This document shows, piece after piece, positions 9,532 to 18,909 of a stretch of 64,000 bases of DNA (the stretch's first letter is position 1; each line of letters begins with the position of its first letter). A model generated the notes under the pieces. It saw only the letters and a list, made by a program, of their open reading frames with translations, did no database searches and was not told the DNA's origin. Source of the stretch: Sphingomonas colocasiae. GTDB lineage: Bacteria; Pseudomonadota; Alphaproteobacteria; Sphingomonadales; Sphingomonadaceae. The stretch covers positions 62,001-126,000 of the forward strand of contig NZ_JAINVV010000005.1 in assembly GCF_019880585.1 (NCBI RefSeq), written 5' to 3'. A program made the translations under genes and the position numbers.

Positions 9532-9786
9532 ATGGATGTTATCAGCTACACCGAAGCCCGCGCCAGGCTTAAAGAGGTGATGGATCGTGTGGTGGAAGAC
9601 CGCACGCATGTCGTCGTCACACGTCAAAAAGCCGCGCCGGTGGTCATATTGTCGCTCGACGACTGGAATTCGATCGAAGAGACGCTTCATCTTCTTTCCA
9701 CGCCGACCAATGCCGACCGGCTGCGCTCGGCGATCCGTCAGCTTGATGACGGAAAAGGCAAAGAGCGCACGCTGACCCAGCCATGA
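9532..9786 (+). CDS. yefM: YefM-family antitoxin (Phd/YefM)
   Basis: This 84-residue protein begins MDVISYTEARARLKEVMDRV, the classic YefM/Phd N-terminal DNA-binding fold. RQKAAPVVILSLDDWNSIEET follows, as in E. coli YefM. The acidic and charged C-terminal tail would wrap and neutralise the toxin. I prefer ATG 9532: it lies 7 nt after GGAG, while ATG 9526 is too close to that site. The stop overlaps the toxin start (ATGA), which implies translational coupling. As in the family, it should repress its own promoter through the two TGTACA palindromes just upstream, with repression conditional on the toxin:antitoxin ratio. Confidence 0.92.
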   Translation: MDVISYTEARARLKEVMDRVVEDRTHVVVTRQKAAPVVILSLDDWNSIEETLHLLSTPTNADRLRSAIRQLDDGKGKERTLTQP

Positions 9787-10049
9787 AGATCGTCTTCGCA
9801 GATCAGGCTTGGGACGATTGTCAGCCTTGGGTGAGTTCGGATGCGAAGGCTCTCGCCAGGCTGAACAGCCTTATCGAGGAATGCAGACGCAATCCCTTCA
9901 AGGGCACCGGCAAGCCGGAACCGCTGTGCGGCGACCTGCAAGGCTGGTGGTCGCGGCGCATCACGCACGAAGATCGGCTGGTGTACCGCGTGCAGGGAAA
10001 AGATGACGAGCAGCGGCTCGAAATCGCCCAGTGCCGTTTTCATTATTGA
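9783..10049 (+). CDS. yoeB: YoeB-family mRNA interferase toxin
   Basis: This 88-residue protein of the RelE superfamily is close to YoeB/Txe. It has the typical start (MKIVFADQAWDDCQPW), then GTGKPEPLCGDLQGWWSRRITHEDRLVY and the C-terminal RFHY. These hold the residues known to matter in YoeB: the basic and acidic pair in KPEPL and SRRI, plus the final His-Tyr. YoeB enters the ribosomal A site and cleaves mRNA during translation. The gene overlaps yefM by four bases. The full length and intact C terminus suggest a working toxin. Confidence 0.93.
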   Translation: MKIVFADQAWDDCQPWVSSDAKALARLNSLIEECRRNPFKGTGKPEPLCGDLQGWWSRRITHEDRLVYRVQGKDDEQRLEIAQCRFHY

Positions 10050-10482
10050 GCTCGTGGTCGGCGGCCGTTCGATCCTGCCGGATTACACCGCCGCTTGGTG
10101 GCTGCGGAACAGAAACCGGTTTCGCGCTTCGCTGCGATCGACGCCCCTCAATTCGGACAGGATTGCGCGGAGCACTCTCGAACGCCCGACCGATTTAACG
10201 CACCTGCCCCCTCGGGCAAACATGGTTTTCTAGCAACAATCCTCGGCCCGCACGCCGCTCGAAGAGACTGGCTGGTTCGAGCCGCCGCTTGTCAGCACCG
10301 CGCGCGTCATCATCGCGCTGATCGTGCTGCTGCTTGCCCGGCCTCGCCCAGTCCCTCGCGCCCCGAGCCGCCGCGTCCGGGGGCGATCCTGATCTGGCTG
10401 GTCGATCCTATGATCGACGCCGACAAGCGCACTACGACGCACTGGCTGGAGCTCGCCTCCTTCCGATCCGCGATCCGACGGC

Positions 10483-10592
10483 TGGTGCAAGGCGCCGCGG
10501 AGCGCAGCCCGCCATAGCGGAGCGGAGCGGCGCCTTGCCCGTGCACAGACATCGTGCGGGACAGTCCTCTGATACACGCCTCCCGGGAAAGG
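10483..10592. repeat. ~100-bp repeat, copy 2, right of yefM-yoeB
   Basis: Direct-orientation partner of 9372-9470, with an extra GGAGC unit (CATAGCGGAGCGGAGCGG) relative to copy 1. I estimate roughly three-quarters identity by eye. Confidence 0.6.
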
Positions 10593-10628
10593 GTGGCAGG
10601 AGCCCCCTCCCCGCCCTTTAGAAAAATG

Positions 10629-10712
10629 CCCGCCGGGTGATGGATCAAGCTTGAGGCAGGAGCCGGCGCTTTTAGCCCGAGGGCCTGGACATGGCGGCGG
10701 CCACCCGGCGGG
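10629..10712. repeat. 11-bp perfect inverted repeat
   Basis: CCCGCCGGGTG at 10629-10639 is the exact reverse complement of CACCCGGCGGG at 10702-10712, with 62 nt between. No T-run follows, so it is not a classical terminator. It could bound a small mobile or REP-like element. Confidence 0.4.
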
Positions 10713-10860
10713 ATGGTGCTCTATGTCCAGGACGAACATGCGGCAGGAAATCGCAGTTCGAACGCACATGACGATCCGAAGCCTGTCGACGATCGGACGT
10801 CGGCCACTGAAGGCCTTATCCCCCTGCCTTTTGCATCCTGCCTGACCCATATTCGCGACC

Positions 10861-11598
10861 ATGGACACGCAACACGATCTCCACCGCCCCGACCCGGCCA
10901 CTATCGCCGATTGCGTCAGGATGAGGCGAACATTCCTTCTCTGGAAAAAGGCGACGCTCGCGAGCATGGCCGGCGTCTCGCTGTCCTCCGTCGAACGCCT
11001 CGAGCGCGGCCAAGCCGTCAGCGATACCGTGCTCGAGAAGATCGCCGTGGCGCTCGACATGGAGCCTGAAGCCTTTGTGGAATTGCGACCGAGGATCAGT
11101 GAAGCAGAGGCTCTCGAGCGCATCGCCGCGCATCTCGCCACCTATGCCGACAAGATCCAGATCCCGGTCGCGCCGTTCCGTCATGAGCACCAGTTGCGGT
11201 CACTTTCTGAGGCATCATTCTGTGTCGTCGATACCGATATCGAGGAAGCGAGCGAGGACTTGGCGGGACTGCGCGAATGGCTCGACCTGACCGGCTTCAT
11301 GCGGGCACATGACGGCACGCTGCTGCCCAATCGCGAGCGGTCGTTCCGGCTGCGCCGGCTTTACGGTGACGTGTTCGCCAACGTCAAAGCAATCGAGCGC
11401 CGGTATAGCGCCTGCTGCCTCGCCGGCATATATGACGCTGGCACCAATCTGCCCGGATCTGAAACCGTGACGGCCGGGGTGATCGTCCTGAGATCTCGCG
11501 CGCGCAATCCGGCGAGCGACAAAATCAGGCAGCTCTGGGTCGAAAAATGGTTCGACGGCCGGGCGGCGATGGCGGCATATATGAACGCGGTACCATGA
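10861..11598 (+). CDS. XRE-family HTH transcriptional regulator
   Basis: Residues ~13-65 form a Cro/C1-type helix-turn-helix: RMRRTFLLWKKATLASMAGVSLSSVERLERGQAVSDTVLEKIAVAL, with the typical SSVERLERG recognition-helix and ERG pattern. A ~180-residue C-terminal part of unknown fold follows, predicted soluble with mixed helices and strands, which might sense a ligand or mediate dimerisation. Start ATG 10861 has only a weak upstream ribosome-binding site. The gene stands alone between yefM-yoeB and an AlbA_2 protein, all on the plus strand within a minus-strand neighbourhood, consistent with an inserted accessory cassette. Targets are unknown. Confidence 0.8.
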   Translation: MDTQHDLHRPDPATIADCVRMRRTFLLWKKATLASMAGVSLSSVERLERGQAVSDTVLEKIAVALDMEPEAFVELRPRISEAEALERIAAHLATYADKIQIPVAPFRHEHQLRSLSEASFCVVDTDIEEASEDLAGLREWLDLTGFMRAHDGTLLPNRERSFRLRRLYGDVFANVKAIERRYSACCLAGIYDAGTNLPGSETVTAGVIVLRSRARNPASDKIRQLWVEKWFDGRAAMAAYMNAVP

Positions 11599-11852
11599 GG
11601 GTTCGGTACGCACGCAGCGCAGCGCGGCAATTCACGACGGCTTTTGCCGGAGAACTGGGCCGCTGGAGCGCGAGGCTTATCGTACTGGTGGTTGCTCTAT
11701 TGGCGGGGCAGGTCCTGTCTCATTAACTGCCGCGACATAGCGCCCTGGCATCCAAACACCTCACCACGCGGAACCCCGAGGCGATGGGAGTATCCGGAAC
11801 CTGTTCGTTTGAACTATGATCGGGATCAAAACGAAGAGGTGCGGGCGATCCG

Positions 11853-13028
11853 GTGAAGCTGTTCGAAAAGACATTGGACGACCTTTCCGCCGAAGATTTC
11901 GGCGCGCTCGTCGAGACGAGAATCCCGGAAGGTCGCCAGCTGGAGTTCAAGCGGGACCATTATGGCAGGACGGACGAGGCGAGACGGGAGTTCGCCGCGG
12001 ACGTATCCGCCTTTGCGAATGCACAGGGCGGCTATCTGTTCGTCGGTATCGCGGAAGAGAATGGCGTCGCGTCGGCGATTCCGGGAGTCGAGGCCCCCGA
12101 CCCCGATGCTCTGGTCCGTGCGGTCGTCGAGTCGCTACGCACCTCGATAGAGCCTCCGATCCCCGGCCTTCGCGTCCGCTGGATCGAGATCGCGACAGGT
12201 CGCGGCGTCCTCGCGATCCAGGTCGACCGAAGCTGGAACGCGCCGCACCGCGTCACGGTCGCCAAGGACAACCGGTTCTTCCTGCGAGACGAGAACGGAA
12301 AACATCCGATGTCAGTGACCGAATTGCGCCGCGCTTTCCTCTTCGCATCCGAAGTCGAGGAACGGATACGGCATTTCCGTCAAGACCGGCTCGAGCTCCT
12401 GACGGCCAACGAAGGCCCGCTCGCCATAAGACAAGACGGCCCGGCGATCGTCCTGCATCTCGTTCCCCAGGCAAGTTTCACCGAAAATGTCCAGCTCGCC
12501 TTCGAGGATCAAAGGCCCGGTCTCTTCCCGATGGGATCGGGGGGTGGCAACCGCATGCATTCGCTCGATGGCCTGGTCAGCTATTCGGGTCACGAAGAAC
12601 GGTTCGAAACGGTCCGCGCCTTCACGACACTGTTCCGCAACGCCATCGTGGAAGCCGTCGCCAGCGTCGGCACGATCAGGAATGGCGAGCGGTCGACGAT
12701 CAACCTGAAGGGCATGGAGTTCGACACGATGCCCGCCGTTTCGCGGGCGCTCAAGGAGCTGACGCACTATGCGGTGCCCCCGCCCTATTATCTCATGATC
12801 TCGCTGACCGGGGTACGCGGGCTGTGCGCGCCGGCGGACGACTGGGGAACGACCCTCGCTTATCCTCATCTGAGCGATCGCATCCTCCTGCCCGAATTGC
12901 TCATCGACGACGTTGGTGACCGGAACCCGCCGCATACGCTGCTGCGACCGCTGTTCGATTTGTTATGGAATGCTTTTGGGCAGGCCGGCTCGCCAAGCTA
13001 TGATCGGGACGGAAACTATCTGCGATAG
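11853..13028 (+). CDS. AlbA_2/Schlafen-like putative DNA-binding protein
   Basis: The N-terminal ~140 residues match the AlbA_2 (divergent AAA-4, Schlafen-core) domain: ETRIPEGRQLEFKRDHYG, then REFAADVSAFANAQGGYLFVGIAEE, then a strand-rich segment to about residue 150. This family binds nucleic acid and often occurs in defence or regulatory islands. The remaining ~240 residues are not the usual HATPase_c or winged-helix tail and I do not recognise them. The start is a GTG (11853) about 14 nt after AGAGG; the start is uncertain. It is convergent with the block B peptidase gene, 93 nt apart. Role inferred only at the level of nucleic-acid binding. Confidence 0.75.
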   Translation: MKLFEKTLDDLSAEDFGALVETRIPEGRQLEFKRDHYGRTDEARREFAADVSAFANAQGGYLFVGIAEENGVASAIPGVEAPDPDALVRAVVESLRTSIEPPIPGLRVRWIEIATGRGVLAIQVDRSWNAPHRVTVAKDNRFFLRDENGKHPMSVTELRRAFLFASEVEERIRHFRQDRLELLTANEGPLAIRQDGPAIVLHLVPQASFTENVQLAFEDQRPGLFPMGSGGGNRMHSLDGLVSYSGHEERFETVRAFTTLFRNAIVEAVASVGTIRNGERSTINLKGMEFDTMPAVSRALKELTHYAVPPPYYLMISLTGVRGLCAPADDWGTTLAYPHLSDRILLPELLIDDVGDRNPPHTLLRPLFDLLWNAFGQAGSPSYDRDGNYLR

Positions 13029-13121
13029 GTCCCGCCACTTCTCCCAGAAATCCAGGCCGGCAAACCCCTGATAGCGAAAGCCGGTCGTTCATTCCCCGCG
13101 ATCCCTGCCACTGTATGATCG

Positions 13122-15986
13122 CTATTTCGGCCGCGACGATTCCGGAAGCCGCACATAACGCTGAAGTTTCTCGGGCACGAGCAATTGCCTCGCCAGGGCC
13201 TGGACATCGGCGGCCGTCACCGGATCGTAGGTCAGCGGTTCGAAGGCGCGATCCTGACCCGCATTCACAACGTAACGGAGCGTGAGTTCGTCGGCCCAAT
13301 AATAGAATTTTTTGTCCATATCCTGAAGATGCCGGGCTTCAAGCGCGGCGGCACTCGCGAGTTCGGCAGTCGTCACGCCCTCCGCCGAGATCTTCCGCAC
13401 TTCATCCATGGCCGCGGCGACCAGGCGCTCGACATCCGCCGCCTTGCATTCGAAATAGATCCGCGAGTCATACTCACCGGCCGAGATCGAGACATCGGCC
13501 GTGAAATTGACGGTGTAGGTACCGCCCTCCTTCTCACGCAGGCGATCGAGCAGGCGGGCTTCCATGATGCTCCGTAGCGCCCGGACCTTGCTGATCTGCT
13601 CGAGCCTGATCGCCAGCGGCCCGGCGAACACCAGCCCCACCATCGCGTTGACGCCTTCGCCCGCGTAGATCGTTTCGGCGATCGGATCGTGCCGCAGCTG
13701 ATAGGGCCGCTTGAACGAGAATAGCTTGTCCGGCCCGGCGGACGGCAGCCGCGACAGATATCTGGTCAGCGTGGGAATGATGTCGGAAGGCGTGAACCGT
13801 CCTTCGACCGTGAAGAGGAATTCGGCCGCATTGCCCATTGCATGACGATAGCTCTTCAAAGCCTCGTCATAGCGGATACGATCGAGATTGCCGGCGTTGC
13901 GCTCCGGGCGCTCGGCGGCATACCGATATACCAGAGAGGACATGCGATCGCCGAAGATCGCGTTCGGATCTTTCACGGCCGCGGTCGAATGATAGGCCTT
14001 CACCGCCTTCATTCGTCCCCTGAACGCATCTTCCGATCGGTTGGCTTCGGTAAAATGCCCATAGGCCAGCTGCATGATCATATTGAGCTCCTCGATCGGT
14101 CCGCCGGACATATATTGTGTCCGATCTTCATCGATCTCGGGCGCGGACCAGATGCGGCGATCCTTGAGCAACGCATCCAGGTCAAATTGCGTCAGGCCGC
14201 CGACGCCGCCCGCATAGGCCAGCGAACCGGCCTGGCGCGCGTTCAGATAGGCATCGCCCCGCCATTCCTCGGCCCCGATGAGCCGGGTCGCGAGGATATG
14301 GACCTTGCCCTTGCGGATGTCCGGCTTTGCAAGGTCCCGATCGGGTTTCAGGATGATCGTGACGCCGTTCTCCGGGATGACGACACGGGTCAACCCGGTT
14401 TCCTTGAACTCGGTGACGATCGGCGTACCCGCATAATCGGGAAGGACGATATTCGTGGTCATTTCCGCCGCCGACGGACGCAGCGTGAAGGGCGTGGCGG
14501 GCTTGCGCGCGGCTTCATCGATCCAGCTTCTGATTTGTGCTTCCGACGGCATCGCCGCGGCCAGGCCCGAAGGCGCGACCAGGAGCATTTCGCGATTGGG
14601 AAGACTGAGCCCTTCCCGCGCCGCCTTGTTGACGTCCGCCAGCGTGATCGCACTCAGCAGCCCGCGATAAAGGCGTTCATGATCCGGCCAGGCCGGCACC
14701 GGCAGTCCGGTCACGAAATGCTCGGCGAGACGTGCGGCAAGCGCGGGCGATGCAGGCGGACGATCGGCCGGCGCGGAGGCCTCCGCCAGCAATTCCCGCG
14801 AGAGCTCTTCGCGCGCCTTGTCCAGTTCGGCCTGCTGAAAGCCATCGGCCATAACTGCGCGCCGAATGGCCAGGCCCGCGTCGATTCCCTCCTTTATCTG
14901 CTCCGGAAAGAGAACGAAGATGCTTTCCACGCCGGCAAGCTTGCCGGGATAGCGGCGCGCAAAATGAACCGTGGAGACATCGGACCCCGACTGCGCCAGC
15001 AGCGGGTCATCACGCTCCTCGATGCGGAGATGGCGTTGACGGTACATGTTGTCGACGAGTTTCAGCAGCAGCTCGCGGCGCAGTCCGGCAACGTCCGAGA
15101 CAGTTTCGCGGCGCCGCAAGCCCAGCCATCTGAGCTGCACCTCCTTTTGCTCGGGATCGGTGATTAACCGGAAACCGTCCCGGACGGGCACCGGTGCCGG
15201 CTTGGCCTCACGCGCACGCTTGCGCGCGCCGGTGCGCATGTCGCCAAAGACCTGCCGGACCTGCGCCTCGACCGCCACCGGATCGATGTCCCCGACGATG
15301 ATGATCGCCTGCGTATCCGGCCGGTACCAGTCGCGATGGAAGCGCAGCGCCGGCGCGTCATCGCTTTGCTCGATCGCCTTTTGCCGGACATCCCAGCGAT
15401 CATAATAGGGCGTGATGCCCGGCAAGGTCTGGTCGAGCATCCGCGCCTGATGATTGTTCGATCGCAGGATCTCCGCAAGCACGGCCTTGCGCTCGCGCCC
15501 GAGATCCTTGGCGCCGGGCGCCGCGCCCTGCGCCCAGCCACGCTGTATCGCCAGCGCGTCGCTGAAGAGGTCGGCCCGTCCTGCCGGAATGTTGAGTTTG
15601 AAGACGGTCCGGTCACTCAACGTCTGCGCGGTGAAGTCGCTGCCCAGCCTGCCGCCCCAGCTCGGCACCCAGTCCCAGATCGTGCCGCGGTCCCCCGCGA
15701 CATGATTGGCGACGATGTGCTCGACAAGATGGGCATATTCGACCTGATCCTTGTCCTGTTGCATTGTGCCTGCCTTCACGACCAGGCGCATCTCGATGCG
15801 CTTGGCCGGACGCAGGCTTCGCCGGATATAATAGGTGAAGCCGTTGGCCAGCCGGCCAAACCGGACATCCGGATCGAGCCGGACCGTATCGGGGCCGACC
15901 TTGACGTCGCCCGCATGGACAGGGCGCTCCGCACCTGCCGCGAGCAACAGGCCGCACGCAATCGTCGGCATGATCTTCGTTCGCAT
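13122..15986 (-). CDS. exported M16 zinc peptidase, type 1 (block B)
   Basis: This 954-residue pitrilysin-like peptidase has a signal peptide ending near PVHAG (residue ~25). The zinc motif HLVEH is at ~86-90 inside EYAHLVEHIVANH, and RERKAVLAE downstream provides the third ligand region. ATG 15986 is chosen because AGGAGAAGG stands 7 nt upstream; an earlier in-frame start has no such site. It is the last gene of block B and pairs with the peptidase before it, with 152 nt between. Its closest relative in the window is the type 1 peptidase of block C, sharing VRLDP, NGFTYYIRR, GTIWDWVPSWGG and RGWAQGA. It probably degrades or trims imported polypeptide in the periplasm (inference from context). 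The C-terminal half carries no second zinc motif. Confidence 0.92.
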   Translation of the reverse strand: MRTKIMPTIACGLLLAAGAERPVHAGDVKVGPDTVRLDPDVRFGRLANGFTYYIRRSLRPAKRIEMRLVVKAGTMQQDKDQVEYAHLVEHIVANHVAGDRGTIWDWVPSWGGRLGSDFTAQTLSDRTVFKLNIPAGRADLFSDALAIQRGWAQGAAPGAKDLGRERKAVLAEILRSNNHQARMLDQTLPGITPYYDRWDVRQKAIEQSDDAPALRFHRDWYRPDTQAIIIVGDIDPVAVEAQVRQVFGDMRTGARKRAREAKPAPVPVRDGFRLITDPEQKEVQLRWLGLRRRETVSDVAGLRRELLLKLVDNMYRQRHLRIEERDDPLLAQSGSDVSTVHFARRYPGKLAGVESIFVLFPEQIKEGIDAGLAIRRAVMADGFQQAELDKAREELSRELLAEASAPADRPPASPALAARLAEHFVTGLPVPAWPDHERLYRGLLSAITLADVNKAAREGLSLPNREMLLVAPSGLAAAMPSEAQIRSWIDEAARKPATPFTLRPSAAEMTTNIVLPDYAGTPIVTEFKETGLTRVVIPENGVTIILKPDRDLAKPDIRKGKVHILATRLIGAEEWRGDAYLNARQAGSLAYAGGVGGLTQFDLDALLKDRRIWSAPEIDEDRTQYMSGGPIEELNMIMQLAYGHFTEANRSEDAFRGRMKAVKAYHSTAAVKDPNAIFGDRMSSLVYRYAAERPERNAGNLDRIRYDEALKSYRHAMGNAAEFLFTVEGRFTPSDIIPTLTRYLSRLPSAGPDKLFSFKRPYQLRHDPIAETIYAGEGVNAMVGLVFAGPLAIRLEQISKVRALRSIMEARLLDRLREKEGGTYTVNFTADVSISAGEYDSRIYFECKAADVERLVAAAMDEVRKISAEGVTTAELASAAALEARHLQDMDKKFYYWADELTLRYVVNAGQDRAFEPLTYDPVTAADVQALARQLLVPEKLQRYVRLPESSRPK

Positions 15987-16138
15987 GACTAACCTTCTCC
16001 TGGCCCTGGACATTGGCGGCGACGCGCCCTTTTTTGCATGGCTGCGGCGCCTCGCGGCCGAGGCGCATGATCCGAGGACACGCCGGGACTCTCGACGGGG
16101 CGGATAAGCAGCACCTGGATGCCGATGCGGCAGGCGAC

Positions 16139-18880
16139 TCAGGTCGGAGGATCTCCGGGCAACCGGACAAATTCCCGCAGACGCGACACATCGATCACAT
16201 CCCTGATCGCAGCGTTGAGGTCTTCGCGATCCAGCGGCTGCGCCGGGAGGAGTCCCTTGCCGGCCATCCAGCGGTCGACACGCTCGGAAAGGCCGATCGG
16301 CCTCTGTGCGGTGATGCGGATCGCCGCCGCATATTCTTCCGCCGAAATACCTTCGACCGCGAGCCGGCGCACTTCGTCCTTTGCCGCCTCTATCAACCGG
16401 TCGACATTGGCGGCATCGCAGCTGAAATTGATGGAGAAATTGATGCGATCCGATCTCACCCCGCCGGTCAGTGCGGCGTTGGCGGCATAAGTCCCTTTTT
16501 CGACTTCGCGCAGTCGATGCATCAGCCGCCGTGTCATGATCTCGCCGACGAGGGGCCAGCTCGCATCCACGCGATCGCCGCCGGCGGCGGCGCGCTGCAT
16601 CGTCAGCGCGACCGTCGCGGAACTGTCGAGCCCGCGCTTGAGCACATCCCGCCCCGCAGCGGTTTCGGCCACGGAAGCGTCTGTGCCAGCTATGCGTTCA
16701 AACGGCTGTCCGGGAATGTCGAGCGCAGCCGCAATATCGGGATAGACCGCTTCGGGCGGTACATCACTCTCGACGGCGATCGTCATTCCCCGCGCATCCC
16801 CGAGCAACCGACGGTACAATGCGCAAAGTGAAGCGGCACTATCTCCTTGGTTCGCGGCCGGGATAACTGTTGTCTTCATTCCCAGCTTCTCCGCCACCAT
16901 CTGGAAGAAGGCGGCATCGTCGGACGCCCTGGACCTGCCAAGGTGCCGAGGCGCATGAAGACGGGTACGCAGCGCTGCCTCGTGGCATTGCGGCTCCAGC
17001 AGCACGGTTCGCGCAAGTCCGAGCAGGGACCGCCATTCCGATGCCGGTCCGTCGACCGACAGGCCCTCGGATCGATCGCCAAGGGAGAGCTGCAACGATG
17101 ATTTGCGGGCGGCCAGTACGTCCGCGAGCTCGAATTTGTCCAGCCCGCCCAGTCCTGAATCCTGCACCATCGCAAATGCCAGCCGCGCCTGTCGCGCCAT
17201 CTCCGGGTCAAGCCCCTCCACCCCGCCCTTCCGGCGCATCACGAGCCGCGCCTTTGACGACGAAACCTGCCGGTAAAGCACGGTCGCGCCGGATCGGGGC
17301 AGCGTCCAGCGGATAAAACCCCCGGCCTCTTCGGCCCCCGTTGCTGCCGCGGGTGGGTTTTCGGGGACGGACGACAGTCGCCATTCCTTGAGCGCCGGCC
17401 GGTCGAGCCTCACCGGCTCCTGGGTCCGCGCGCGCCGGATCATCCGTTCGACATCGATCCTGGAGGGTATCGAACCGAGATCCGCCTGGGGAAAGAACAG
17501 GAAGATGTCGCGGTCCGCGGGCGACAGGAGGACGCCGATCCCCGTGTTGAATGCAGCTGGAGTCAGGTTCTGAACCGCCGAACGAATATCCAGCGGCGAG
17601 GCCTCCGAACGGCCCGAGATGAATTGCGCTTCCCAAAGCGACGCGCTTTGCGTTGCGGACAAAGGCCCTTCCGGCAGCCCGGAAAGCACATCGGCACGCG
17701 CGCGCTCGATGTCCGCAGTGCCGAAACCTTGGCGGCGGATCGTCGACACAAGACCAAGAATGTCGGCCAGTGCGGCACGGGCCTCGCCACTTTTGACGCC
17801 CCCGCCAAAGGTCAGGATGGCGGCACCGATGCCGGGCAGTTGCCGTGCCTGCATGTTGAGGGAAGTCCAAGGCGCATCATGGCGACGGTTCAGATTCGCC
17901 GCCGCGTCGGCGATCAGCCTTCGGGAGAGCAGAAGCATCGCGGCCTCGCGTGCCTGCTCGGCCACGCCTGCGCGTGTTGCCCGATGCTTGAAGGTCACCT
18001 CGACGGAGGTCTCCTCCTGATCGGCACCGGTGGTCGGCACATAGCGACCGCCCTGCGCCGACCAGCTTGTCGGATCCGCTGCGATGAGGGGGCCCGAGCC
18101 GGCGGCAAGATCCGCGAACCGCCCGGTGATCTCCGACAGCATGGCCGAAGGGTCGATATCCCCCACGACGACCACGGCCATGTTGGCAGGCGTGTACCAT
18201 TTTGCGTGAAGCGCGCGAATGGACGCCGGCGTGGCGCTGATCGTCCCGATCGGGTCGGGTTGATGGTCGAGATACCGATTGCCGCGAAACCATGTTCGCA
18301 TCCTGGTCGTCAATTCGCGCATCGCGGCCGGAGGCGAGCGCCGATGTTCCTCGATGACGACCTTTCGCTCGCGATCGATCTCCAAGTCGGTGAGGGCAGC
18401 CGGCGTTCCCCAATCCCGCAAAATGTCCAGCGCGGCCCGCTGAGCCTCCGGCTCGTTCGGCATGCGCAGGGTGTAGCGCGTCGAGACCAGCCCCGTGTTC
18501 GCGGTGGCGTCCGTGCCCACGACGCCGCCATGGCGCGCCACACGATCACGCAACGTCCCCGACGTCGGCTCGTCGCGGAGCTTGTTGAACACGATATGTT
18601 CGACGACGTGCGCGACATCATTCTCGCGCGGGAGATATTGCGCGTCGCCAACCCTCACTATCAGAGAGAACTGCGTCTTCTCTCCGGGCTGTCCGCCACG
18701 CTCGATGAAATAGGACAGGCCATTGGGCAATTTGCCCACCAGCCGATTACCGGCTTGCGATGCCCCGGGGGAACGGGGAACACCGCCTCCCGGGGAAACC
18801 TTTCCGTGCAGAAGCGGCGCGCCCGGCAGCAGGGCGGCTACGCCGTAGCATAACGCTGCGGCGTATATCCGGTTACGCAT
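16139..18880 (-). CDS. exported M16 zinc peptidase, type 2 (block B)
   Basis: This 913-residue M16 peptidase carries a signal-like N terminus (MRNRIYAAALCYGVAALLPG) and the zinc motif HVVEH at ~91-95. RERKVVIEEHRR follows as the third-ligand region. The sequence class differs from its downstream neighbour: it has GKLPNGLSYFIERGGQPG where type 1 has NGFTYYIRR, and it matches the type 2 enzyme of block C. Retention of both types in each block suggests that two complementary specificities, or a heteromeric enzyme, are needed. I chose ATG 18880 (10 nt after AAGGG) over GTG 18886. It starts 29 nt after the receptor stop, so it belongs to the same transcript. Confidence 0.92.
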   Translation of the reverse strand: MRNRIYAAALCYGVAALLPGAPLLHGKVSPGGGVPRSPGASQAGNRLVGKLPNGLSYFIERGGQPGEKTQFSLIVRVGDAQYLPRENDVAHVVEHIVFNKLRDEPTSGTLRDRVARHGGVVGTDATANTGLVSTRYTLRMPNEPEAQRAALDILRDWGTPAALTDLEIDRERKVVIEEHRRSPPAAMRELTTRMRTWFRGNRYLDHQPDPIGTISATPASIRALHAKWYTPANMAVVVVGDIDPSAMLSEITGRFADLAAGSGPLIAADPTSWSAQGGRYVPTTGADQEETSVEVTFKHRATRAGVAEQAREAAMLLLSRRLIADAAANLNRRHDAPWTSLNMQARQLPGIGAAILTFGGGVKSGEARAALADILGLVSTIRRQGFGTADIERARADVLSGLPEGPLSATQSASLWEAQFISGRSEASPLDIRSAVQNLTPAAFNTGIGVLLSPADRDIFLFFPQADLGSIPSRIDVERMIRRARTQEPVRLDRPALKEWRLSSVPENPPAAATGAEEAGGFIRWTLPRSGATVLYRQVSSSKARLVMRRKGGVEGLDPEMARQARLAFAMVQDSGLGGLDKFELADVLAARKSSLQLSLGDRSEGLSVDGPASEWRSLLGLARTVLLEPQCHEAALRTRLHAPRHLGRSRASDDAAFFQMVAEKLGMKTTVIPAANQGDSAASLCALYRRLLGDARGMTIAVESDVPPEAVYPDIAAALDIPGQPFERIAGTDASVAETAAGRDVLKRGLDSSATVALTMQRAAAGGDRVDASWPLVGEIMTRRLMHRLREVEKGTYAANAALTGGVRSDRINFSINFSCDAANVDRLIEAAKDEVRRLAVEGISAEEYAAAIRITAQRPIGLSERVDRWMAGKGLLPAQPLDREDLNAAIRDVIDVSRLREFVRLPGDPPT

Positions 18881-18909
18881 GATCACTGATCCCTTGCGAT
18901 CGCCAAGGT

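Larger units (their letters stand above)
10050..10860. other. intergenic stretch with repeat elements
   Basis: No supported gene is seen. The short open frames here are remnants or shadows of the next gene. The stretch holds the second copy of the ~100-bp repeat (10483-10592) and an 11-bp inverted repeat (10629-10639 with 10702-10712). It probably also contains the promoter of the XRE regulator. Confidence 0.5.
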
